A stretch of DNA of 64,000 nucleotides from Sphingobacterium siyangense (GCF_007830445.1 NZ_VLKR01000007.1:124001-188000); one strand, 5' to 3'; positions 28,486 to 37,659 are shown, counted from the stretch's first letter. A program made the numbers and translations. The notes: generated from the sequence alone by a model not told the origin.

Positions 28486-29412
28486 CTACCTTCCACTTGA
28501 ATAAGCTATAAAGTAGCGAAACACTTCAAATGAATCAGATCCATGAGGTTTGTGGAAAATTATATAATTAGAATTTTGCTCGTCATTCTTTTTGTTTTCT
28601 CCAGATGACAGTGTGAGGTTTTGTTCAAGTGCGACAGCTTTTCCGTGCCCGAATAATTTTATTGCAGATTCCTTAAGGTCGGGAAGTAGATCGCTATGCG
28701 CAGACAGGTACTTTTTAAGTTTGTCATTGTATGCTTCCTGCTCGGCCTCCGAAAAACCTTCGGATATAAAGAGATTACTTTTCGCGTTTGCGATTTCTCG
28801 CAGAAACTCATCCGTATGTCCTGAAAGCAAAAATTTACGTAGTTGATCATATTTTGCTAATACTTCCACCTGTAGCTTATTTTGATTCATTTCTGAAAGA
28901 TCCTGGGAATTGTTCAGACTTGTGACCGAAGTTGGCGCTTCTGCTTCAAAATCCCAGGTATGCGTATAAGCATCTAGCGGTTTTTCAAGCGCTGGAAATT
29001 CAAGTTTTTTGATCTCCCTGATATTACCATAATCTTTATTTTCAAGCAGGTAGATGCCTGTGTTTCTACTTATTTCATTGAGCATATCAGAAGTTATAGA
29101 TTTTTGGCTCTTATTTGACGAGATCCTAATTTTCACCTCCTGTTTTCCACTGGAAAAAATGTACTGATTCAACTTGTAAGGGCCAGGGATACCATTGTTC
29201 TCCTGTGAATGGGCAATAAGAAAATCATTTAAATATATTTCATAGTCTATATTTCTTATTTCGTGATTGAGCATATAAGATTTCATAGGAAGTTTTCCCT
29301 CTGTGTCGGTTTGGTCATTTTTTTTAATGTCACTTTTACCATTTTTTTCATTACTGCAGCATACAAACACGAATGCACAAAAAGCGATTGTCAATATGAA
29401 GTATCTCATCAT
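28486..29412 (-). CDS. Hypothetical lipoprotein, 308 aa
   Basis: MMRYFILTIAFCAFVFVCCS is a signal peptide with tandem Cys for lipid attachment. The mature region starts with a beta-rich part (LNHEIRNIDYEIYLNDFLIA, then SSGKQEVKIRISSN). It continues as a long charged helix (EFLREIANAKSNLFISEGFS, YNDKLKKYLSAHSDLLPDLK) and ends with strands. I do not recognise the family. It is periplasmic or outer-membrane attached. The region around it shows no operon partner, since repeat B follows it directly. Confidence 0.6.
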   Translation of the reverse strand: MMRYFILTIAFCAFVFVCCSNEKNGKSDIKKNDQTDTEGKLPMKSYMLNHEIRNIDYEIYLNDFLIAHSQENNGIPGPYKLNQYIFSSGKQEVKIRISSNKSQKSITSDMLNEISRNTGIYLLENKDYGNIREIKKLEFPALEKPLDAYTHTWDFEAEAPTSVTSLNNSQDLSEMNQNKLQVEVLAKYDQLRKFLLSGHTDEFLREIANAKSNLFISEGFSEAEQEAYNDKLKKYLSAHSDLLPDLKESAIKLFGHGKAVALEQNLTLSSGENKKNDEQNSNYIIFHKPHGSDSFEVFRYFIAYSSGR

Positions 29413-29510
29413 TCTAATTCAACATTATTATTTTAAAATGAATTTACGGTTATTTCAAAACTTTTTGAAATCAATTCTTCTGCCAGTGAAATAATATGTA
29501 ATGCTGTGCT

Positions 29511-29692
29511 GTGTTTGAATGCATTAAGTTTAGGGAAATTTATCGCTATGAGCTGAGTAATAAAAAAGTAGAAAATGAAATAAAAGTAACGAAATTATCA
29601 GCTTTCAATTTAAATTTGTATACAGCACCTCAATTAAAGAAGATAAAATGATCGAAGATCTTATTAAGCTGAGTGCAAAATATTATCAGTAA
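29511..29692 (+). pseudogene. Possible decayed 3' gene fragment
   Basis: An open stretch reads FREIYRYELSNKKVENEIK through LYTAPQLKKIK and stops at 29649-29651. From 29648 another frame continues MIEDLIKLSAKYYQ to a stop at 29692. The two together look like the end of one gene broken by a frameshift. No start is visible. This is weak evidence. Confidence 0.3.
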
Positions 29693-29706
29693 TAACTTTA
29701 TACCAA

Positions 29707-30417
29707 ATGAATCACAGATATTTTTTAGTACTACTTTTTCTCACAATATGCCAATTGGCCTCGGCCCAATTTGCAAAAATCATTGACAAAGACGGCTATG
29801 TAAATGTGAGGAAACAAGCTACAGTGAATAGTGCGGTTGTTTCAAAAATTGCTGCTGATGAAATTGTTTATGCGTTTCCTGATGACCAGTTCGGCGATTG
29901 GGTAATTGTAGATTATACAGACAAAAGCAACAAGAGCATCACTGGCTATGTACACCATTCAAGAATTAAATATATCGAATCCTATAAGCAGATCCCTAAT
30001 GTATTTTCTGATGAAGGCACAGCAAAATTTATGGCAAAAGATATAACCGTTCAAATAAATTCCGATAGTTTCGATTATGAAAAAAATAAAGGTGATTTTT
30101 CATCGACTCAATATGATGGTTATACCGTTGTAGACAAATTTAAAGGGCAGCAGGTATGGGGAACAGATGGCGAAATCCCTACAAGCCATTATACCTCCAT
30201 TGAAGCTACTATAAAGGGAAAATTTATCCAGATCCCGGCAAAGGAAATTGAAAGCCTATTCAATGTAAACAACGAGTTTGCAACATGCTACTATGATGAC
30301 TCAAATGATAGTTTATACATTACTGCTGTTAATGGCGATGGAGCTGGTGGGTATGCAGTTTTATTTGAGATTAAAAAAGGTAAATATCATGCAAAGGTGG
30401 TAACAATGCCATTTTAG
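29707..30417 (+). CDS. Secreted SH3-domain protein
   Basis: The signal peptide is MNHRYFLVLLFLTICQLASA (cleavage at ASA-QF). Residues ~22-90 form a bacterial SH3 (SH3_3) domain: IIDKDGYVNVRKQATVNSAV, then VYAFPDDQFGDWVIVDYTD and GYVHHSRIKYI. Such domains bind cell-wall peptides or act as generic exported modules. The C-terminal ~140 residues (YTSIEATIKGKFIQIPAKEI and DSLYITAVNGDGAGGYAVLF) are beta-rich with no family that I can name. It is probably periplasmic and of unknown role, and is transcribed singly. Confidence 0.75.
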   Translation: MNHRYFLVLLFLTICQLASAQFAKIIDKDGYVNVRKQATVNSAVVSKIAADEIVYAFPDDQFGDWVIVDYTDKSNKSITGYVHHSRIKYIESYKQIPNVFSDEGTAKFMAKDITVQINSDSFDYEKNKGDFSSTQYDGYTVVDKFKGQQVWGTDGEIPTSHYTSIEATIKGKFIQIPAKEIESLFNVNNEFATCYYDDSNDSLYITAVNGDGAGGYAVLFEIKKGKYHAKVVTMPF

Positions 30418-30436
30418 CAATAGCGATAACGGTAAA

Positions 30437-30478
30437 TTTACCGAGTTTTCCTGACCGTTGTCTAAAGTTCATGGAGGC
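30437..30478 (+). repeat. Fossil of the cassette leader
   Basis: TTTACCGAGTTTTCCTGACC then GTTGTCTAAAGTTCATGG closely follows the leader core ATTCACCGAGTTTTCCCG and GTTAGTCTAAAGCCCATAGG. No -7 box or cassette gene follows; instead a response regulator begins at 30549. Confidence 0.6.
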
Positions 30479-30548
30479 TGCGCCGGCCTTTTTGAAAAAT
30501 AACTAACTTTGTCCTGCAGTATTAGTAGATACATACAAGCATGCTAGA

Positions 30549-31238
30549 ATGGTGAAAATAATGGTCGTAGAAGACAATGAACGCGTTGCTTCGAGTGTGA
30601 AAAAAGGATTAGCAAGTCAGGGCTACCTAGTTAATGTTTTTGGTGATGCGGAATCAGCGATCAAAGAAGCTAAATCTGTTGACTATGATTTACTTCTCAT
30701 AGACATCATGTTACCAAGAATGAATGGGATTGAGCTCAGTAAACAGATGCGTGCGGCTTACCCCAGGATCCCAATCATCATGCTCACAGCATTGGGCAGT
30801 ATCGATGAAAAAATATCTGGTTTTGATGCGGGAGCCGATGATTATATGGTGAAACCTTTTGAAATACGCGAACTTTTTGCACGTATCGCTGTCTTGCTTA
30901 AACGGCACAGGGAAATCAGTGAAGAAGAGATTCAGGGGCTGCTGACTTATGATCGTATCAGTATTGATCTCCGGAGTAAGCAGGTTCATAGTCAGGGACA
31001 ACTTATTAAGTTGACTCCCAAAGAGTTTGATCTCCTCCACTTCTTTTTGAAACATAGGGAGACCATGCTCAGCAAGGATGAAATCGCACGTAATGTATGG
31101 AGCAAAAACTTTGATACCGGAACAAACTATATTGATGTATATATCAATTATTTGCGTAAAAAAATAGACCGGGATTTTTCACCTAAATTGATTCATACCA
31201 AATCCGGACATGGATTTATTTTATCCAATAAAGAATGA
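30549..31238 (+). CDS. OmpR/PhoB-family response regulator
   Basis: The 229-aa protein has a receiver domain (residues ~1-120) with the acidic pocket E8/D9, the phospho-acceptor D52 in LLLIDIMLP, T in IIMLTA and K in YMVKPFE. A winged-helix DNA-binding domain follows (residues ~130-225; KLTPKEFDLLHFFLKHRETM, YIDVYINYLRKKID). It is therefore a transcriptional regulator of the OmpR type. Its stop overlaps the kinase start (ATGA, 31235-31238), so they are translationally coupled. The likely target is the porin gene directly downstream. Confidence 0.92.
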   Translation: MVKIMVVEDNERVASSVKKGLASQGYLVNVFGDAESAIKEAKSVDYDLLLIDIMLPRMNGIELSKQMRAAYPRIPIIMLTALGSIDEKISGFDAGADDYMVKPFEIRELFARIAVLLKRHREISEEEIQGLLTYDRISIDLRSKQVHSQGQLIKLTPKEFDLLHFFLKHRETMLSKDEIARNVWSKNFDTGTNYIDVYINYLRKKIDRDFSPKLIHTKSGHGFILSNKE

Positions 31239-32614
31239 AGATTGTCAATAGAACTTCCTGGGTATTTACGCTCTCTTCGGCTATCATCTTGTTTCTATTC
31301 GCCTATGCGGTTTATTTCTTCTCGGAATTAAATCGGCAGGAAGAATTTGTAGATCGGTTGCGCTATAAGATCATCTGGCGCGCAGAATTTATTTTTGATG
31401 CACAGGTGCAGGAACATCAGATAAGAAGAATTCATGAACAAAATAAAAAGCTGATCAACGAAGCCCAGATTACTGTTTTCGATCAGCAGAATAGGGTTGT
31501 TTTTTCCGATATAGGCGAACCGACGTATCCCGATGTTAAATTGGAATCTGTCAAAACGTCTAATTTTTTTACATGGGAGCAAGGCAAAGAACTGTATATG
31601 GGCTTAAACTATCAATTTGAGGGTAAGCCTTTTTTCTTGATCGGACATGCGTACGATGTAACGGGTTTTGCACATATGGAACGGCTGAAAAATATTTTGA
31701 TAACGATTTATATCGTTGCCCTATTTTTTATTTTTTTCTCTTCATTTCTATTTGCACGTTATATTCTTAAGCCAATCAATTACATTATACATCAGATAAA
31801 GGATGTGTCCGAACATAACTTGAGCACACGTGTCTCCTATAGTAATGCAAAAGACGAACTCTCAGAACTTATCGAAACATTCAACAATACGTTCAATCGG
31901 TTGGAAAAATCTTTCAATAACCAGCGCCATTTTGTATCCATTATTTCACACGAGTTTAGAACACCTTTGGCAGCTATGATCGCCGAACTGGAATTGGCGC
32001 AGCAGCTGAATACCAATGTGGATGAGTATTTTAACTCTATTGATAGGGCATTGCTCGATGCAAAGGAGGCTACGGTACTTTCGACAGCCCTGCTGGATTT
32101 TGCCCGGGCAAACTACGATAGTTCGCAGGTAAATTTTGAAGAAATCAGACTGGATGAAATACTGCTTGAAGCAAAGTTAGTGGTCTTAGAGAAAAATAAA
32201 GACTATCGGGTAAGCATCTCTTTTGATGCTAATGCTGTAATCGACGAAGAGGAAATCTTGGTATCTGCAAATGCCTACCTTTTGAAAGTGGCCTTTGCTA
32301 ATCTGATCGAGAATGCTTGTAAATATAGTGCCGATCGGCATGCCCAGGTACTGCTCTCCAGAAATAAAACCGTAGCGCAGGTGCAGGTAATAGATCATGG
32401 TATCGGAATAGACAGCAAGGATATCCCGCATATCTTTGATTTGTTTTACCGTGTGGCGGGTACGCCTTCAAAAGAGGGACATGGCATCGGTCTCTCAATT
32501 GTTCAGCGAATTATTGAGATGCATCAGGGTAACGTAGCGGTTAATTCAACTCTCCATGTAGGGACTGTGTTTTCAGTCGAACTTAAACTGGCCTATCCAA
32601 AGGAGCTTGAATAA
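31235..32614 (+). CDS. Membrane sensor histidine kinase
   Basis: The 459-aa protein has an N-terminal TM helix (~residues 8-28), a ~115-residue periplasmic sensor, a second TM helix near 148-172 (IALFFIFFSSFLFARYILKP-type), HAMP, then the DHp domain with SIISHEFRTPLAAM and an HATPase with NLIENACKYS, DHGIGIDSKD and GHGIGLSIVQRII. All kinase motifs are intact. It overlaps the regulator gene by 4 bp. The signal it senses is unknown. The operon layout links it to an outer-membrane porin. Confidence 0.92.
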   Translation: MKIVNRTSWVFTLSSAIILFLFAYAVYFFSELNRQEEFVDRLRYKIIWRAEFIFDAQVQEHQIRRIHEQNKKLINEAQITVFDQQNRVVFSDIGEPTYPDVKLESVKTSNFFTWEQGKELYMGLNYQFEGKPFFLIGHAYDVTGFAHMERLKNILITIYIVALFFIFFSSFLFARYILKPINYIIHQIKDVSEHNLSTRVSYSNAKDELSELIETFNNTFNRLEKSFNNQRHFVSIISHEFRTPLAAMIAELELAQQLNTNVDEYFNSIDRALLDAKEATVLSTALLDFARANYDSSQVNFEEIRLDEILLEAKLVVLEKNKDYRVSISFDANAVIDEEEILVSANAYLLKVAFANLIENACKYSADRHAQVLLSRNKTVAQVQVIDHGIGIDSKDIPHIFDLFYRVAGTPSKEGHGIGLSIVQRIIEMHQGNVAVNSTLHVGTVFSVELKLAYPKELE

Positions 32615-32660
32615 GCTAAAAATTCTAATGGTTTTCTAATAATATCACCTCCATATTCAG

Positions 32661-32694
32661 CCTAATTTTGACTTATCAAAAAAACAAAATTAGG
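32661..32694 (+). promoter_or_regulatory. Inverted repeat before the porin gene
   Basis: CCTAATTTTG (32661-32670) and CAAAATTAGG (32685-32694) are perfect 10-bp arms with a 14-nt A-rich spacer. The element ends 7 bp before the porin ATG. It may be a regulator operator or a 5'-UTR stem controlling translation. Confidence 0.6.
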
Positions 32695-32701
32695 TTGAAT
32701 C

Positions 32702-34027
32702 ATGAATAAAAAACAGCTTACCTTGGCGTTGTTCCTCAGTTTGGGACTAGGTAGCGCAGAGCTCGCCGAGGCGCAAACCAATGATTTTGGAAATCCAAAA
32801 CTTACTCATTTCTTAAATAAGGAGCATACACGTTATATCAGCTTCAGCGGATACGCTGAGCTGTGGGCGAGATATAGTCAGCTCAATCCGGGAAGCTTGG
32901 TAAACAACGAGTCCGTTTCGAATGTATCTGATCTTTCTTTGCGGCGTATTAGGGCAAAGATGACTTACAAGCCTACCGAAAATTTACTGTTTGTATTACA
33001 GATGGGGCCTACCAACGTAAACGTCAACAGCAAAACTAATACGTATATGGATCTCTTGGATGCCTATGCAGAATATAGTTTCAGTCCCAAACTTGCGATC
33101 GGTGGCGGTCGTTCGACTTGGCGCGGTCTTTCCCGTTTTACAACAGGACCACTCAATACGCTGCTTTACGACTTGCCTCTGTATGCGACATCCAATACTG
33201 GGGCGACTGATATGGTCGTACGTGAAATGAGCATCTATGCAAAAGGGCAGTTTGGAAAATTTGACTATCGGGTGGTACTGGCTGATCCATATTCAGCCGC
33301 CAGTGCTGATCCAAAATTAAATAAAGCCACCTTCAGCAAAAATGAAGCACGCAAAGATGTGTCAGGCTACTTCCGCTATGCATTTCACGATAAAGAGAGT
33401 AACGAAACGCCATTCAATTCGGGTACATACCTCGGTAAAAAAGATGTGCTCAGCATAGGGGCTGGATTTGAGTATATGCACAATGCCCTTTGGCATCTGG
33501 ATGAACGGCAGATGACCAAAAATGACGATATGCGCAATTTTGCAGCGGATATCATCTATGACGCGCCCATCGACAAAGAGAAAGGAACTTCGATTAGTGC
33601 CTATGGTATGGCCATGCACAGCGATTATGGTCCTAACTATCTCCGCTTTGCAGGGACAAACAACCCCGCTACAGGTATCGATGCGGCCAATGCAAGCCTG
33701 AATGGTGCGGGAAATAGCTTGCCAAATGCTGGCACGGGAAATACATTTTACGCACAGGTCGGCGGTACACTCCCTTATTTCAATCCATCCAAACATAATT
33801 TACAGCTGCAGCCAGCGGTTTCTGTACAAGTAGGAGACTACAAGGCATTGAAAGACAAAAGTCTAATTTATGATGCAGGTATCTCGCTACTGATGCACGG
33901 TAATAGCAGCCGGCTGACTTTTGATGCGCAAAATCGTCCGATCTATAATTTAAATGCTGCGGATCAAGCGGTGGTAACAGATCACAAGTGGGCATTTGTG
34001 CTTAAATATAGAATTGATTTTAATTAA
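32702..34027 (+). CDS. Outer-membrane porin (OprP/O-like)
   Basis: The 441-aa protein has a signal peptide (cleavage AEAQ-TN), then alternating amphipathic strands with repeated aromatic girdle residues (FSGYAELWARYSQ, VSDLSLRRIRAKMTYKP, AYAEYSFSPKLAIGGGRSTW) and ends with an aromatic-rich strand (WAFVLKYRIDFN), the usual signature of a porin C-terminus. It is probably a trimeric beta-barrel for small solutes. It follows the two-component genes by 87 bp, including an inverted repeat. The substrate is unknown. Confidence 0.82.
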   Translation: MNKKQLTLALFLSLGLGSAELAEAQTNDFGNPKLTHFLNKEHTRYISFSGYAELWARYSQLNPGSLVNNESVSNVSDLSLRRIRAKMTYKPTENLLFVLQMGPTNVNVNSKTNTYMDLLDAYAEYSFSPKLAIGGGRSTWRGLSRFTTGPLNTLLYDLPLYATSNTGATDMVVREMSIYAKGQFGKFDYRVVLADPYSAASADPKLNKATFSKNEARKDVSGYFRYAFHDKESNETPFNSGTYLGKKDVLSIGAGFEYMHNALWHLDERQMTKNDDMRNFAADIIYDAPIDKEKGTSISAYGMAMHSDYGPNYLRFAGTNNPATGIDAANASLNGAGNSLPNAGTGNTFYAQVGGTLPYFNPSKHNLQLQPAVSVQVGDYKALKDKSLIYDAGISLLMHGNSSRLTFDAQNRPIYNLNAADQAVVTDHKWAFVLKYRIDFN

Positions 34028-34038
34028 ATAGCAATAAC

Positions 34039-34449
34039 ATGAAAAGAAAAGATTTTATCCTTACACTAGGTACTGCTGGCGTAATGAGCTTTGCGGCCAC
34101 CTCACTGATGGCAAAAGAGAAAAAAGCGAAAACAAAAAAAGTGTATTTCCACTATTTGCTTTTTTGGCTAAAACCTGACTTGTCTGCTGAACAGGTAGAA
34201 GAGTTTAAACAGTTTTTTGAAGGTCTTAAAAAGCTTCCCTATGTCAAAAATGTACGTTATGGAAAGCCAGCTGCTTCTTCCCCAAGGGCGGTATTGGACA
34301 ACTCGTTTACCTACAATGCGTCCATGGAATTTGCGACATTGGAGGAACTAGAGGCTTATGGTAAACTGCCGGGGCACCTCGCCCTTGTCGCTAAATACAA
34401 ACCTTATTTTGAACGGATGATGGTGCACGACACGGTTTATGAATTCTAA
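34039..34449 (+). CDS. Dabb-family (stress-responsive A/B barrel) exported protein
   Basis: The 136-aa protein has an N-terminal signal (MKRKDFILTLGTAGVMSFAA, then SLMA). The mature part is a small alpha/beta dimeric barrel of the Dabb type: YFHYLLFWLKPDLSAEQVEE, then the FEGLKKLPYVKNVRYGKP helix-strand and LEELEAYGKLPGHLALV. Dabb proteins often bind small aromatic or polyketide-like ligands, and export to the periplasm is unusual. It starts 11 bp after the porin stop, so it is in the same operon. Confidence 0.82.
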   Translation: MKRKDFILTLGTAGVMSFAATSLMAKEKKAKTKKVYFHYLLFWLKPDLSAEQVEEFKQFFEGLKKLPYVKNVRYGKPAASSPRAVLDNSFTYNASMEFATLEELEAYGKLPGHLALVAKYKPYFERMMVHDTVYEF

Positions 34450-34487
34450 AATTAAAACAACAAAATAATAATTTCAAACATTACAAA

Positions 34488-34967
34488 ATGAAAATGATAT
34501 CCAAACTAACTATTGCTTGCGTATTGGCAGCATCAAGCTTAACCGCTGTGAAAGCGCAAGAAGGTCATGGAAAAATTAAGGAGGTCAACGTGGAAGCCGA
34601 AGGTAAAATGCCTGCAGTACGATTGATCAACAATCCGGATGGAACCTGTTCGTTTCAAAAAGGCTTTATTCCAACATTGAAACACGCCAATACGAGTACA
34701 TTTTGGACAAGCAATAAAACAGAAGAATGGGAGAAAAACGCTCATCCAGCTCCAAGAAGACAATATGTGGTTACGCTGAAAGGTAAAATCAGATTTAAAG
34801 TCAGCGATGGTTCAACTTTTTTAATTGAACCTGGAACGATTCTTTTGGCTGAAGATTTGAAAGGTACTGGGCATAGCTGGGAAATGGTTCATTCAAAAAG
34901 CTGGGAAAGATTGTATATCCCTATCAATGAGGGGGCTGATGATCTTTTCGTAACAAAAAATAACTAA
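34488..34967 (+). CDS. Exported cupin-fold protein
   Basis: The 159-aa protein has a Sec signal (MKMISKLTIACVLAASSLTA, cleavage at VKA-QE). The mature part is beta-rich with the cupin pattern QYVVTLKGKIRFKVSDGSTF (motif 1 without the HxH) and ILLAEDLKGTGHSWEM (motif 2, with one His). The metal ligands are only partly present. It probably binds a small molecule. It is the last gene of the porin operon (38 bp after the Dabb gene) and shares the exported location. A hairpin terminator follows. Confidence 0.72.
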   Translation: MKMISKLTIACVLAASSLTAVKAQEGHGKIKEVNVEAEGKMPAVRLINNPDGTCSFQKGFIPTLKHANTSTFWTSNKTEEWEKNAHPAPRRQYVVTLKGKIRFKVSDGSTFLIEPGTILLAEDLKGTGHSWEMVHSKSWERLYIPINEGADDLFVTKNN

Positions 34968-34972
34968 CATTT

Positions 34973-35022
34973 ATGTTGTGCCTCAGTCTGACCTGTGGCA
35001 CAACATTGCCAGTAATTTTTCT
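34973..35022 (+). terminator. Operon terminator after the cupin gene
   Basis: ATGTTGTGCC (34973-34982) pairs with GGCACAACAT (34997-35006), followed by AGTAATTTTTC. It ends the 30549-34967 operon. Confidence 0.7.
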
Positions 35023-35024
35023 TG

Positions 35025-35132
35025 TTTCCTATCGTTTCCTCTTTTTTGTTTCGTCATCCAATGTTTTAAAGACTATTGGATTTTCACTGTACGACGCCAA
35101 TTTTTATGTTGAGCCTTTTTTTGAAAGGACAG
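35025..35132 (+). repeat. Dispersed intergenic repeat B, copy 3
   Basis: Near-identical to 37815 and 55587: TTTCCTCTTTTTTGTTTCG, then ATTGGATTTTCACTGTACG and GCCAATTTTTATGTTGAGCC. The open frame 34973-35161 (FSLYDANFYVEPFF) is a product of this repeat and not a gene. Confidence 0.8.
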
Positions 35133-35196
35133 GTTGGACCATGATGGCCTTTAGGAATTAATGCTTTATCTTGGATCTTTCCATTAGACCAAGACT

Positions 35197-36813
35197 ATGA
35201 TCACCTTTTCTAAAAACATTTTATTTTCTTTTATCTTTTGCCTGTTATTTTCACAGCTGCAAGGTCAGTCAGATTCAATAAAAGGATTTTTGAAGATTAA
35301 AAATGATATTTTTTGGGACACCCAAGATGGATATCCTATTTATAGTCAAGGAGGAGGTATTTTTTCTTTCAAAGATCCTGAAGATGGGCAGACTAAATAT
35401 TTTTGGTATGGCGCAAAATATCAAGAATCTGAAAAATACCGAAATGATCCTAGTGTTACTCCTGAACGTGACAATTTTGTTTCTGTAACCTGTTATGTGT
35501 CTAAGGATCTCGTAAACTGGACCTCTCGTGGCGATGTTTTGACTCTTGATGAACTCAATAAAAATTCTACCCGGACTACGCGTTGGGCAGGACGTTTAGG
35601 TGTCGCATACATCAAGGAAATACGTAAGTATGCACTGCTCATCCAACACAATGATCAATTGTTAGTTACCTTATCGGAGCGTCCCAATGGCCCCTTTAAA
35701 TGGCACCAGCGCATCGATATGACTGGTATGATAGGCACCAGCAACACCGGAGATCAAACAGTATTCACTGATGAGGACACCGGAAAGTCTTACCTGGTGT
35801 ATTCCTACGGAAAAGGAAGAAACAAGATTTACATCTCAGAAATTGGTGTAAAGGACGGGAAGGTAGGACTACTGGATTGTAATATGGTATTTAAAGGCGA
35901 AGGGCGAGAGGGGAACTGTATGTTCAAACATAATGGAAAATACTATTTATTTGCTTCCAACTTGTACGGCTGGGATTCCTCTTTTGCCTATTACTTAGTT
36001 TCAGATCATATTTACGGTCCATATACGCCTACCAATGAAATGCTGATCATGGAGGGCTCAGAGGCCGATTATGCCCATGTCACGCAAACAGGATTTTTTG
36101 TAACGCTAAAAGGAACTAAAAAGCAGACAATTATCTATTGTGGCGATAGATGGGCTAATTTTGCGGGTAATGGTCTGGGATATAACCAGTGGTGTCCTCT
36201 ATCTTTTAATGGCCCAAAGCCTATTTTTAATTCCTTAAGTTCATGGAGCCTTCATCCAACAACAGGAGAATGGCTGGTTAACAGTGACAATAATTATGTG
36301 AAGAACGGTAGTTTCGAGGCCGATAGAAGACATATACCAAGTCCGGTAAAACCTGTTCAGGAACAGTTATTAGGATGGCAAACCACGATCATTAAAGGGA
36401 ATATGCTCTCTGTTGGTGATTCTTTATCGCCTGTGCTTAATTATTTCAATACAACCGAGGATAGAAAGCAGGTCGTTGGAGAAAAGAGTTTGCAGATAAA
36501 TGATAAAATAGATTTTAAACGTAAGGTTTCACAGATTATTCAGTCTAGCCAGCATGTGAAACTAGCGGATGGAAAATATACTTTATCTGCAAAATTTAAA
36601 CGTGGCAGTGGATTTGAGGATTTATATATGTATGCCTTAAGCGATGGTAAAGCGTATAAACAAAAACTGAGTAAAGTGGATCAGCATTGGCGTAATATTA
36701 CTTTAGCGAATATATCCATTAAAAACGGGCGCGTTGAAATAGGTTTTATGGCTCGTGGAAAGGCGAATGCTTATTGCCATATAGATGATGTAACACTAAT
36801 TCGATCTAAATAA
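35197..36813 (+). CDS. GH43-like glycosidase with C-terminal sugar-binding-type domain
   Basis: The 538-aa protein has a signal peptide (MITFSKNILFSFIFCLLFSQ) and a five-bladed propeller of the glycosyl-hydrolase 43/62/117 clan. Visible features are YSQGGGIFSFKDPEDGQTKY, SKDLVNWTSRGDVLT, TSNTGDQTVFTDEDTGKSYL and MEGSEADYAHVTQTGFF, with Asp/Glu in plausible catalytic positions. A C-terminal beta-sandwich (residues ~375-535, ending YCHIDDVTLIRSK) looks like a CBM. It is monocistronic. It resembles exo-beta-1,3-galactanase-type members (inference), which act on arabinogalactan side-chains or similar glycans. Confidence 0.78.
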   Translation: MITFSKNILFSFIFCLLFSQLQGQSDSIKGFLKIKNDIFWDTQDGYPIYSQGGGIFSFKDPEDGQTKYFWYGAKYQESEKYRNDPSVTPERDNFVSVTCYVSKDLVNWTSRGDVLTLDELNKNSTRTTRWAGRLGVAYIKEIRKYALLIQHNDQLLVTLSERPNGPFKWHQRIDMTGMIGTSNTGDQTVFTDEDTGKSYLVYSYGKGRNKIYISEIGVKDGKVGLLDCNMVFKGEGREGNCMFKHNGKYYLFASNLYGWDSSFAYYLVSDHIYGPYTPTNEMLIMEGSEADYAHVTQTGFFVTLKGTKKQTIIYCGDRWANFAGNGLGYNQWCPLSFNGPKPIFNSLSSWSLHPTTGEWLVNSDNNYVKNGSFEADRRHIPSPVKPVQEQLLGWQTTIIKGNMLSVGDSLSPVLNYFNTTEDRKQVVGEKSLQINDKIDFKRKVSQIIQSSQHVKLADGKYTLSAKFKRGSGFEDLYMYALSDGKAYKQKLSKVDQHWRNITLANISIKNGRVEIGFMARGKANAYCHIDDVTLIRSK

Positions 36814-36898
36814 TCCGCATGGAATAAAAACGCGTGTTAAAAAGAGTTAATAGCATTGTTAAATGTTTAGTTTTATAATATTTTTATTGTAAAACTGA

Positions 36899-37657
36899 TT
36901 GAAATTGAGTGGACTACAGTTGTTGTTACTATTGCTCTTTATCGCAAACCTATCTTCTGCACAAGGTCTGAAAGGCACGATTAAAGATAAGTATTCGGGT
37001 GATATTCTTATAGGTGTTTCGATCAAAGTAGCTTCACGCAGCACCTATTCCGATAGCTATGGCAAATTTATATTGCCAGGCATTAAGCTTGGCGATACAA
37101 TTACCTTTTCTTCAATCGGATATGGCGAGGAAAAATATATAGTTGATAATAGCAATCTTGATAATTTGGTCATATATATGAAGCAAACAACGATATTGTT
37201 GGATGAAGTCAAGATCAATTCTTTAGGAAATTATAAGGCTGATTCCTTAAAGTTTCGGGAAGAATTTGCCAAGACCTTCAATTATAGCAAACTCAAATTT
37301 AAAGACATTTTCATCAGCAAAAATTATTCTTCAAATGTCCCGAGACACCCTAATCAAGCTAGCAATAGTACCGCCTCGCTGATTAGTGTTGATGTGCTTT
37401 CTGTTATTTCTATGTTCGGGAAAAATCGTACTCCTCAATCCAAGCTCCAACAGAAATTGATAAAGGAAGAAGAAGAACAGTATCTTGATAATACCTTTTC
37501 GAAGCGTAAGGTTCAAAATTTGACGGGCCTTAAAGGTGATTCTCTACAAACTTTCATGCAGTTGTACCGTCCGAATATTGACGCCGCGAAATACATGTCC
37601 GACTATGATATTATCCTGTACATCAAAAAATGTTACCATGAATATATCGAGCCTTAA
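36899..37657 (+). CDS. CarboxypepD_reg-domain secreted protein
   Basis: A TTG start at 36899 gives MKLSGLQLLLLLLFIANLSS; an in-frame stop lies just upstream (36896) and no ATG fits. After the signal comes a CarboxypepD_reg sandwich (GLKGTIKDKYSGDILIGVSI, DTITFSSIGYGEEKYIVD). The helical C-terminal half has TVILLDEVKINSLGNYKADS-like residues and DAAKYMSDYDIILYIKKCY. This architecture is common in exported Bacteroidota proteins of unknown role. The stop codon lies two bases from a remnant of the repeated cassette (37660), so this gene has been joined to a cassette tail. Confidence 0.7.
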   Translation: MKLSGLQLLLLLLFIANLSSAQGLKGTIKDKYSGDILIGVSIKVASRSTYSDSYGKFILPGIKLGDTITFSSIGYGEEKYIVDNSNLDNLVIYMKQTTILLDEVKINSLGNYKADSLKFREEFAKTFNYSKLKFKDIFISKNYSSNVPRHPNQASNSTASLISVDVLSVISMFGKNRTPQSKLQQKLIKEEEEQYLDNTFSKRKVQNLTGLKGDSLQTFMQLYRPNIDAAKYMSDYDIILYIKKCYHEYIEP

Positions 37658-37659
37658 AT

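Noticed and set aside
34973-35161. Open frames translating FSLYDANFYVEPFF (also 55448-55720)
   Set aside because: They are translations of repeat B. The shared peptide follows the shared DNA, other copies have stops, and frames differ around it.
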